This document shows, in pieces, positions 1 to 4,281 of a DNA stretch of 5,062 nt. The position numbers and the translations under genes were made by a program. Numbering within the stretch: the first letter of the stretch is position 1; each line of letters begins with the position of its first letter. Origin of the DNA: Lachnospiraceae bacterium (GTDB taxonomy: Bacteria > Bacillota_A > Clostridia > Lachnospirales > Lachnospiraceae); contig JAFRYJ010000296.1 in the NCBI GenBank assembly GCA_017437705.1, positions 1-5,062 of the forward strand. The letters run 5' to 3'. Below the pieces are notes generated by a model. The model worked only from the letters and a program-made list of their open reading frames with translations, was not told where the DNA came from and made no database searches.

Positions 1-923
1 AGATACTCTATGACCTTCTTCGTGTTCTCAGCATGGCGCTCGAGACGCAGAGACAGTGTCTCAGTGCCCTGCAGAAGCAGGAATGCCGCAAAGGGCGAGA
101 TGCATCCTCCGGTGTCCCTGAGGATTATTGCCCTTATGTATGTAACGAAAGCCGCCGGACCCGCCGCATCGGTGAACCTTACGCCGTGATAGCTGGGATT
201 GGGCTCCGAGATCCAGGGGTATCTGCCGGAAGCCGCCCAGTCGAATGTGCCGCCGTCGATGATGATGCCGCCCAGGGTCGTACCGTGGCCGCCGATGAAT
301 TTCGTTGCGGAATGCACCACTATGTCGGCGCCGTGCTCGATGGGCCTTATAAGAAAAGGTGTTCCGAAGGTATTGTCGATAACAAGCGGCAGCCCGTGTC
401 TGTGGGCGATGTCAGCCAGTGCATCGATATCGGGGATATCGCTGTTGGGGTTGCCGAGGGTCTCGATATAGATCGCCTTCGTCTCGGGCCTGATGGCTCC
501 TTCCACCTCTTCAAGATCGTGGGCATTGACAAAGGTCGTCTCTATGCCGTACAGGGGCAGCGTGTGAGCCAGCAAGTTGGAGGACCCGCCGTAAATGGTC
601 TTCTGGGCAACGATATGCTCTCCTTTGACCGCAAGGGCCTGGATCACATAGGTTATAGCCGTGGCTCCCGACGCCACCGCCAGGCCGGCAACGCCTCCCT
701 CCAGGGCTGCTATACGCTCCTCAAAAACTCCCTGGGTGGAATTCGTAAGACGTCCGTAAATGTTGCCGGCATCGACAAGGCTGAATCTGTCCGCCGCATG
801 CTGTGCGTTTCTGAAAACATAGCTTGTAGTTGCATAAATGGGTACGGCGCGTGCATCACTGGCCGGATCGGGCTGCTCCTGTCCTACGTGCAGCTGTAAG
901 GTCTCAAATCTGTATTCTGACAT
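1..923 (-). CDS. metY: O-acetylhomoserine sulfhydrylase-type enzyme (3' end off left edge)
   Basis: This is a PLP enzyme of the Cys/Met metabolism (gamma-family) class, best matched to O-acetylhomoserine aminocarboxypropyltransferase. It would make homocysteine from O-acetylhomoserine and sulfide in the cytoplasm. The first 307 residues are present and the family usually runs to about 425-430, so roughly a quarter is missing off the left edge. The reading frame from ATG at 923 is open to the edge. Visible motifs are an early IYGRLTNST segment, SGATAI near residue 100 (PLP phosphate region), VIDNTF with the pyridine-binding Asp at D183, and HSATKFIGGHG with the Schiff-base lysine K208. The start has an AAAGGAG ribosome binding site at 932-938. 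It lies 137 bp downstream of iscU on the same strand, a sulfur-metabolism context. Family membership is secure. Whether the natural acceptor is O-acetylhomoserine or O-acetylserine cannot be decided from sequence alone. Confidence 0.93.
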   Translation of the reverse strand, partial: MSEYRFETLQLHVGQEQPDPASDARAVPIYATTSYVFRNAQHAADRFSLVDAGNIYGRLTNSTQGVFEERIAALEGGVAGLAVASGATAITYVIQALAVKGEHIVAQKTIYGGSSNLLAHTLPLYGIETTFVNAHDLEEVEGAIRPETKAIYIETLGNPNSDIPDIDALADIAHRHGLPLVIDNTFGTPFLIRPIEHGADIVVHSATKFIGGHGTTLGGIIIDGGTFDWAASGRYPWISEPNPSYHGVRFTDAAGPAAFVTYIRAIILRDTGGCISPFAAFLLLQGTETLSLRLERHAENTKKVIEY

Positions 924-929
924 GATAAA

Positions 930-994
930 TGCTCCTTTCATATAATGATGGTTTCAGTCGGTTTTCATCGGGTCTGTAATATCGGAAAGGAGCA
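930..994 (-). promoter_or_regulatory. metY leader: inverted repeat that would sequester the ribosome binding site
   Basis: TGCTCCTTTC at 930-939 and GAAAGGAGCA at 985-994 form a perfect 10-bp inverted repeat separated by 45 nt. On the metY mRNA the downstream arm is the ribosome binding site itself (AAAGGAG), so folding would hide it from the ribosome. Within the 45-nt loop, a GAUG/CAUC pair (966-969 with 947-950) and two similar purine-rich units, GAUGAAAACC and GACUGAAACC, can be seen. I do not recognise a known SAM riboswitch or T-box core. The pairing is seen directly; the regulatory role is inferred. Confidence 0.55.
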
Positions 995-1012
995 CATTCG
1001 TCCGAATCTGTA

Positions 1013-1042
1013 ATTATGCCTTAAAAGACTCGTAAATCTTAA
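1013..1042 (-). promoter_or_regulatory. weak candidate metY promoter
   Basis: Read on the minus strand, TTAAGA (1037-1042) is followed after 18 bp by CATAAT (1013-1018). The -10 is a good match but the -35 matches only 4 of 6. Transcription would begin near 1006, giving a leader of about 83 nt that contains the ribosome-binding-site-sequestering repeat. I see no convincing terminator between iscU and metY, so read-through from iscSU is also possible. Confidence 0.3.
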
Positions 1043-1060
1043 TGTCATCTGCCGGTCCTC

Positions 1061-1447
1061 CTAAGGCCGTTTCTCCGGGTGTTTGGAATAATAGTCTTCA
1101 AGCGCCGACTGTATAGCTTCCTCTGCCAGGACGCTGCAGTGTATCTTGTATGCAGGCAGTCCGTCCAGGGCTTCAGCCACCGCCTTGTTCGTAAGCTTCA
1201 TTGCTTCCGACACGGGTTTTCCCTTTATAAGCTCCGTGGCCATCGAACTGGACGCGATGGCGCTGCCGCAGCCGAAGGTCTCGAATTTCACATCCCTGAC
1301 CATGTCGTCTTCTATTTTCAGATACATCTTCATGATGTCCCCGCACTTGGCGTTTCCTACCTCGCCGATGCCGTCGGCGTCTTCGATAACGCCCACGTTA
1401 CGGGGATTTCTGAAGTGATCCATTACCTTTTCGCTGTATAATGCCAT
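1061..1447 (-). CDS. iscU: IscU/NifU-type iron-sulfur cluster scaffold
   Basis: This 128-residue protein is a scaffold on which [2Fe-2S]/[4Fe-4S] clusters are built from iron and the persulfide sulfur supplied by IscS. The three conserved cysteines are present: C35 in AKCGD (with the labilising Asp D37), C60 in FGCGSAI, and C104 in KIHCSVL (with H103). The spacing of 44 residues between the second and third cysteines is that of IscU, not of SufU, which carries an extra insert there. The length matches the family. The loop that in proteobacteria binds the HscA chaperone (LPPVK) reads LPAYK here, fitting a minimal system without HscAB. The ATG has a strong GGAGG site that overlaps the iscS stop codon, so the two genes are almost certainly one transcript with coupled translation. 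Confidence 0.95.
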   Translation of the reverse strand: MALYSEKVMDHFRNPRNVGVIEDADGIGEVGNAKCGDIMKMYLKIEDDMVRDVKFETFGCGSAIASSSMATELIKGKPVSEAMKLTNKAVAEALDGLPAYKIHCSVLAEEAIQSALEDYYSKHPEKRP

Positions 1448-1452
1448 TTCAA

Positions 1453-1462
1453 AGCCTCCTTA
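1453..1462 (-). promoter_or_regulatory. iscU ribosome binding site overlapping iscS stop
   Basis: On the minus strand the TAA stop of iscS (1462-1460) runs directly into AAGGAGG (1461-1455), seven bases before the iscU ATG. A ribosome ending iscS is therefore placed on the iscU start signal, suggesting translational coupling and a fixed ratio of donor to scaffold. Confidence 0.75.
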
Positions 1463-2647
1463 GAGAATGAACTCTCCCTTGCCTTCCGTAAGATCTCTCC
1501 AGACCGGAGAGAAGCTCCTCAGATAAGCCACCGTATCCTTCACGCTTTCGATGATGTAGTCAGCTTCCTCATCGGTGATGTTCTCCGGCAGCGTCAGCCT
1601 GAGAGACCCGTGGGCCACGTCGTGTACCCTGCCGATGGCCAGAAGCACGTGGCTGGGATCCAGTGATCCCGAAGTACAGGCGCTTCCCGATGATGCGCAG
1701 ATGCCCTTGTCATCCAGCAGAAGCAGGAGGGATTCGCCCTCTATACCTTCAAAACAGAAATTAATGTTGCCGGGAAGCCTCCTTACGGGATCGCCGTTCA
1801 GGGCCGAGTGAGGTATTTCCTTTAATCCGTTTATGACGCGGTCTCTTCTTTGCCTCATGTTCTCCGCGTCCGTCATCATGCGTGACGCCGTATCCTTAAG
1901 GGCTGCTGCCATTCCGGCTATGCCGGCCACGTTCTCCGTGCCTGCCCGCAGGCCTCTCTCCTGGGCTCCGCCCTCTATAAGGTTCGAGATCTTAATGCCC
2001 TTTCTTGCATACAGGAAGCCGGTGCCCTTGGGGCCGTGGAATTTGTGGGCCGAGGCCGACATCATGTCGATGTTCTGCTCCTTAACATTAATGGGCAGAT
2101 GGCCCGTGGCCTGTACCGCATCGGTGTGGAACAGCACTCCGTGTTTATGGCAGATCCCGCCGATCTCCTTAATGGGCTGAATGGTGCCGATCTCGTTGTT
2201 TGCGTACATCACCGTTACCAGGCAGGTGTCGTCCCGGATCGCCGCCTCCAGCTCTTCCGGCCTTACCAGGCCGTCCTCGTGAACGTCGAGAAGCGTTACC
2301 GAAAAGCCCTCGTCTTCCAGCTTCTTCAGCGTGTGGAGCACCGCATGATGCTCGAAAGCCGTCGATATCAAATGCTTCTTTCCCTTTTTGGCGCCTGCCA
2401 GTGCCGCGGACCTGATCGCCTGATTGTCCGCCTCGCTGCCTCCCGATGTGAAGATGATCTCTCCGGGCTCGGCTCCGATAACGGAAGCCACATCCGCCCT
2501 GGCCTGATCCAGTATCTCTTTGGCCTTCTGGCCTATGGTATAGAGACTTGACGGGTTTCCGAAGAATTCCTCCATACAGGGAAGCATCGCATCTATTGCC
2601 GCGCGGCTCATTTTTGTGGTAGCCGCGTTGTCTGCGTAGATCTTCAT
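1460..2647 (-). CDS. iscS: Cysteine desulfurase, IscS/NifS type (group I)
   Basis: A PLP-dependent enzyme that removes sulfur from L-cysteine, forms a protein persulfide and passes the sulfur to IscU and other acceptors. It has 395 residues, close to E. coli IscS. The N-terminus carries the classic YADNAATT motif. H101 (EHHAVL) would stack on PLP, D176 (HTDAVQ) contacts the pyridine nitrogen, K202 (SASAHKFHGPKG) is the Schiff-base lysine, and C324 in SSGSACTSGS is the catalytic cysteine on the long mobile loop of group I enzymes. The C-terminal tail with a PVW motif resembles the IscU-docking end. I chose ATG at 2647 over an in-frame ATG at 2671, because a GGGAGGAG site lies 9 bases before 2647 and nothing suitable precedes 2671; the extra eight residues would also extend beyond the family N-terminus. 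It is first in the iscS-iscU unit and divergent from iscR. Confidence 0.96.
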   Translation of the reverse strand: MKIYADNAATTKMSRAAIDAMLPCMEEFFGNPSSLYTIGQKAKEILDQARADVASVIGAEPGEIIFTSGGSEADNQAIRSAALAGAKKGKKHLISTAFEHHAVLHTLKKLEDEGFSVTLLDVHEDGLVRPEELEAAIRDDTCLVTVMYANNEIGTIQPIKEIGGICHKHGVLFHTDAVQATGHLPINVKEQNIDMMSASAHKFHGPKGTGFLYARKGIKISNLIEGGAQERGLRAGTENVAGIAGMAAALKDTASRMMTDAENMRQRRDRVINGLKEIPHSALNGDPVRRLPGNINFCFEGIEGESLLLLLDDKGICASSGSACTSGSLDPSHVLLAIGRVHDVAHGSLRLTLPENITDEEADYIIESVKDTVAYLRSFSPVWRDLTEGKGEFIL

Positions 2648-2656
2648 CTCAATATT

Positions 2657-2664
2657 CTCCTCCC
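2657..2664 (-). promoter_or_regulatory. iscS ribosome binding site (decides the start)
   Basis: GGGAGGAG on the minus strand lies 9 bases before ATG 2647. It falls inside the eight-codon extension that would exist if ATG 2671 were used, which argues for the shorter protein. Confidence 0.75.
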
Positions 2665-2681
2665 GTTCCATTAAGACACAA

Positions 2682-2701
2682 TCACGGGAAAGGTCCCGTG
2701 A
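2682..2701 (-). promoter_or_regulatory. 5' hairpin in the iscS leader
   Basis: TCACGGGA (2682-2689) and TCCCGTGA (2694-2701) are perfect 8-bp arms around a 4-base loop. With the predicted start near 2705, the hairpin would form the very 5' end of the iscSU mRNA. It lacks a U-tract, so it is not a terminator. Possible roles are protection of the mRNA 5' end, translational control, or a DNA-level dyad just downstream of the start. The structure is seen directly; the role is inferred. Confidence 0.55.
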
Positions 2702-2711
2702 ACGTGATCTT

Positions 2712-2740
2712 AATATATACCCATTTACCTACCATGTCAA
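2712..2740 (-). promoter_or_regulatory. sigma-A-type promoter of iscS-iscU
   Basis: On the minus strand a perfect TTGACA -35 (2735-2740) and a TATATT -10 (2712-2717) are separated by exactly 17 bp. The start would be near 2705, giving a leader of about 57 nt before ATG 2647. The -35 and most of the spacer lie inside a TACC-N13-GGTA dyad. Confidence 0.8.
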
Positions 2741-2746
2741 TAGGTA
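2726..2746. promoter_or_regulatory. putative IscR operator 1 (on iscS promoter)
   Basis: TACCTA and TAGGTA are perfect 6-bp inverted arms around 9 bases, 21 bp in all. The dyad covers the -35 and upstream spacer of the iscS promoter, so a bound protein would block RNA polymerase. The core TACC-N13-GGTA recurs at 2777-2797 on the iscR promoter. Its size fits sites of dimeric Rrf2 regulators. Assignment to IscR is inference from position and repetition. Confidence 0.62.
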
Positions 2747-2763
2747 TTTATTTTAATACACTC

Positions 2764-2792
2764 TTGTCCGTATAATTACCCCGCAGTATAAT
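2764..2792 (+). promoter_or_regulatory. sigma-A-type promoter of iscR
   Basis: TTGTCC (2764-2769) is followed after 17 bp by a perfect TATAAT (2787-2792); the start would be near 2799, leaving a very short leader. A second TATAAT at 2771-2776 has no comparable -35 at the right distance. The chosen -10 lies inside the second TACC-N13-GGTA dyad. Confidence 0.7.
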
Positions 2793-2797
2793 AGGTA
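2777..2797. promoter_or_regulatory. putative IscR operator 2 (on iscR promoter)
   Basis: TTACC (2776-2780) and GGTAA (2794-2798) are inverted arms with the same TACC-N13-GGTA geometry as operator 1. The site straddles the iscR -10, as expected for negative autoregulation. The centres of the two operators are 51 bp apart, close to five helical turns. The arms are shorter than those of operator 1, suggesting a weaker site. Confidence 0.55.
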
Positions 2798-2807
2798 AAA
2801 CTGCAAA

Positions 2808-2814
2808 AAGGCGG
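2808..2814 (+). promoter_or_regulatory. iscR ribosome binding site (decides the start)
   Basis: AAGGCGG sits 7 bases before ATG 2822 and a single base before the alternative ATG 2816. Normal spacing and the usual family N-terminus both favour 2822. Confidence 0.6.
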
Positions 2815-2821
2815 TATGCAT

Positions 2822-3223
2822 ATGATCTCAACAAAAGGCCGTTACGCCCTCCGCGTGATGATCGACCTGGCCGAGCACGAAGAAGACGGCTGGATCCCTC
2901 TCAAGGAAGTGGCCGACAGGCAGGAAATATCAAAGAAATATCTGGAAATAATCGTAAAGGACCTGGTTGAAGGAAAGCTGGTGGAAGGCGTCAGCGGCAG
3001 GGGCGGCGGCTACAGGCTTAAGCGAAAACCGGAGGACTATCCCGTGGGCGAGATAATCGAAACAATGGAAGGCTCCCTGGCCTCCGTGGCCTGCCTCTCC
3101 CGTGATGCGGACTCCTGCCCCAGGGCAGCGCAGTGTAAAACTTTGCCTTTATGGGAGGAATACGACAGGCTTACCCACGACTTTTTCTACGGTAAAAGCC
3201 TGCGGGACCTTATGGATAAGTGA
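2822..3223 (+). CDS. iscR: IscR-like Rrf2-family Fe-S sensing transcription regulator
   Basis: This 133-residue protein is an Rrf2-type winged-helix regulator expected to sense Fe-S supply through a bound cluster and to control the neighbouring iscSU genes and itself. It begins with the family signature ISTKGRYALR, has the recognition helix around residues 33-50 (EISKKYLE) and the wing SGRGGGYRLKR at 58-68, then a linker helix and three cysteines C91, C99 and C105 (C-x7-C-x5-C) followed by TLPLW. Proteobacterial IscR has a histidine ligand three residues after the third cysteine; here that position is leucine (L108), so the fourth ligand must differ. I start at ATG 2822, because AAGGCGG (2808-2814) is 7 bases before it but only one base before ATG 2816, which would add two residues. 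It is divergent from iscS, with a strong terminator just downstream. NsrR or a cysteine-metabolism Rrf2 regulator is possible, but context favours IscR. Confidence 0.9.
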   Translation: MISTKGRYALRVMIDLAEHEEDGWIPLKEVADRQEISKKYLEIIVKDLVEGKLVEGVSGRGGGYRLKRKPEDYPVGEIIETMEGSLASVACLSRDADSCPRAAQCKTLPLWEEYDRLTHDFFYGKSLRDLMDK

Positions 3224-3237
3224 TATTATGTTTACGC

Positions 3238-3270
3238 AAAAACAGCAGATCAGAACGGTCTGCTGTTTTT
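3238..3270. terminator. Rho-independent terminator after iscR, probably bidirectional
   Basis: AAAAACAGCAGATC (3238-3251) pairs with GGTCTGCTGTTTTT (3257-3270) around the loop AGAAC, with one G-U pair. The stem is 14 bp and ends in a T-run for the plus strand; the matching A-run gives a U-tract for the minus strand. It starts 14 bases after the iscR stop. It also lies about 73 bases beyond the original end of the convergent ZIP gene, so it can serve both. Confidence 0.9.
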
Positions 3271-3343
3271 GAGGAGAAAATATTATCATGAATCCTGTTC
3301 ACTGCAGTTCCTTATGGCGGTCAGGCTTTTTTGTTGTAATTCA

Positions 3344-3406
3344 TTATCCGAGACCGATGTCCAGGGCCATCATCAATGCAAAGCCCAGGGCAAAGCTGAC
3401 GGTGAG
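3344..3406 (-). pseudogene. Displaced C-terminal helix of the ZIP transporter (out of frame)
   Basis: Read one base back from the main ZIP frame, this stretch encodes 20 residues, LTVSFALGFA followed by LMMALDIGLG, and a stop at 3344-3346. This is the expected last membrane helix and end of ZIP proteins of this subfamily. Joining it to the main frame at codon 239 would give a 259-residue protein, the usual size. It implies loss of one base (or an equivalent indel) around 3404-3411, as a mutation or a sequencing error. Confidence 0.75.
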
Positions 3407-4122
3407 ATATTGGTGTGTTTTCCTTCGGCCATCTCCGGTATCAGCTCCTCGACTATTACGTAGAACATGGCGCCAGCCGCAAAGGTCAGGAGATAGGGCA
3501 TCACAGGGATAAAGGCTTTGGCGGCGAAGATCATGAGGACCGCGCCCAGGGGTTCAACAATGCCCGAAAGCACCCCGTACAGGAAAGTCCTGCCTTTGGG
3601 CACTCCCTCCGCCAAAAGCGGCATGGAGACGATGGCTCCCTCGGGAAAATTCTGCAGCGCGATGCCCAGTGCCAGGGAAAAGGCCGCCGCGGAGCTTATA
3701 CCTGCGTCGCCGTAGAGCCAGCCGGCGTAAACAACGCCGACGGCCATGCCCTCGGGAAGGTTGTGAAGCGTGACAGCCAGGATCAGCTTGGTCGTTTTCT
3801 TAAGCCCGGTCCCGGGGCCCTCTTCGCTTTTATCGAGATGCATGTGGGGCGTGATGACGTCCAGTACCAGCAGAAACAGCATACCGATAAGGAATCCGAT
3901 GACCGCCGGAATGAACGCAAGCTTTCCCATGTCTTCCGAGGATTCGATCGCCGGCATAATAAGGCTGAAAAACGACGCCGACGCCATGATGCCGGCCGCA
4001 AAACCGCCCAGGGCTTTTTTGAGCCTGTCGCTCATTCCGTTTTTAAGAAAAAAAACGCAGGCCGCTCCGAGAGACGTTCCTATAAACGGTATTAAGATGC
4101 CCCAGATGATCTTAGTCCACAT
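3373..4122 (-). CDS. ZIP-family metal ion transporter, C-terminus altered by frameshift
   Basis: An inner-membrane permease of the ZIP (GufA/ZupT-like) family, which moves divalent metals such as Zn, Fe or Mn into the cytoplasm. The open frame gives 249 residues with about seven visible helices, roughly at 5-27, 36-59, 69-91, 111-132, 143-168, 180-204 and 205-229. The metal-binding motifs are intact: HNLPEG at 120-125 in helix 4, QNFPEG at 157-162 in helix 5, E190-P191 in helix 6 and EE at 225-226 in helix 7. The loop before helix 4 holds H93 and H95. After residue 239 the frame is wrong and ends SPSALPWALH, while the true eighth helix is found one frame away. The start has only a weak GGAAG site 5-6 bases upstream. 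It is preceded by a promoter with a DtxR-like palindrome, pointing to metal-controlled expression. Family assignment is firm; the metal is unknown. Confidence 0.9.
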   Translation of the reverse strand: MWTKIIWGILIPFIGTSLGAACVFFLKNGMSDRLKKALGGFAAGIMASASFFSLIMPAIESSEDMGKLAFIPAVIGFLIGMLFLLVLDVITPHMHLDKSEEGPGTGLKKTTKLILAVTLHNLPEGMAVGVVYAGWLYGDAGISSAAAFSLALGIALQNFPEGAIVSMPLLAEGVPKGRTFLYGVLSGIVEPLGAVLMIFAAKAFIPVMPYLLTFAAGAMFYVIVEELIPEMAEGKHTNISPSALPWALH

Positions 4123-4192
4123 ATGATCTTCCGCTGATGTTAGTGATGTAAGGCATGCCGATACATACCCTGCTTTGATAGGCGCCCCTTGG

Positions 4193-4210
4193 TTAGTTAT
4201 TGCTAACTAA
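4193..4210. promoter_or_regulatory. palindromic operator, DtxR/MntR-like, at ZIP transcription start
   Basis: TTAGTTA (4193-4199) and TAACTAA (4204-4210) are perfect 7-bp inverted arms around TTGC. The TTAG...CTAA ends and internal TTA/TAA resemble boxes of DtxR/IdeR/MntR metalloregulators (recalled consensus TTAGGTTAGSCTAACCTAA, one base longer). The dyad starts directly after the -10 and covers the predicted start near 4204, a position typical for repression. The palindrome is certain; the regulator is inferred. Confidence 0.65.
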
Positions 4211-4239
4211 ATGATATCATGCTTTGCGTTCCCCTTCAA
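4211..4239 (-). promoter_or_regulatory. promoter of the ZIP transporter gene
   Basis: On the minus strand TTGAAG (4234-4239) and TATCAT (4211-4216) are separated by exactly 17 bp. Transcription would start near 4204, inside the adjoining palindrome, leaving a leader of about 80 nt before ATG 4122. The -10 lies within a small perfect palindrome, ATGATATCAT (4211-4220). Confidence 0.65.
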
Positions 4240-4281
4240 TACATTTATTCACAAAATGGCTGAAACAGCTGCATGGCTTTG

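Noticed and set aside
33..899. Long plus-strand open frame (288 codons)
   Set aside because: It is the antisense shadow of metY; the minus strand reads as a continuous, motif-rich PLP enzyme, while this frame has no recognisable family.
1013..1045. Terminator between iscU and metY (AAGA...TCTTTT)
   Set aside because: The stem is only about four A/T-rich pairs, too weak to support.
2036..2551. Plus-strand open frame of 171 codons opposite iscS
   Set aside because: Antisense shadow of the well-conserved cysteine desulfurase.
2648..2671. Longer iscS start at ATG 2671
   Set aside because: No ribosome binding site before it, while a strong one lies inside the extension and serves ATG 2647.
2682..2701. 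Hairpin in the iscR-iscS gap as a terminator
   Set aside because: No U-tract on either strand, and no gene ends nearby; it lies in the predicted iscS leader.
3395..3420. Programmed ribosomal frameshifting to restore the ZIP C-terminus
   Set aside because: The junction lacks a canonical slippery heptamer and a convincing downstream structure; simple indel or sequencing error is more likely.
3288..3512. Possible 74-codon plus-strand gene with GAGGAG 11 bases upstream
   Set aside because: Spacing is long, no promoter lies between it and the iscR terminator, it overlaps the ZIP 3' end, and the product resembles nothing.
3415..4095. Plus-strand open frame of 226 codons opposite the ZIP gene
   Set aside because: Its product is strongly His/Arg/Gly-rich with no recognisable domain, and it is fully antisense to a clear membrane protein.
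4245..4281. Terminator for the SIR2-family gene
   Set aside because: Only a 4-bp GCTG/CAGC stem is visible, with no T-run in the right place.
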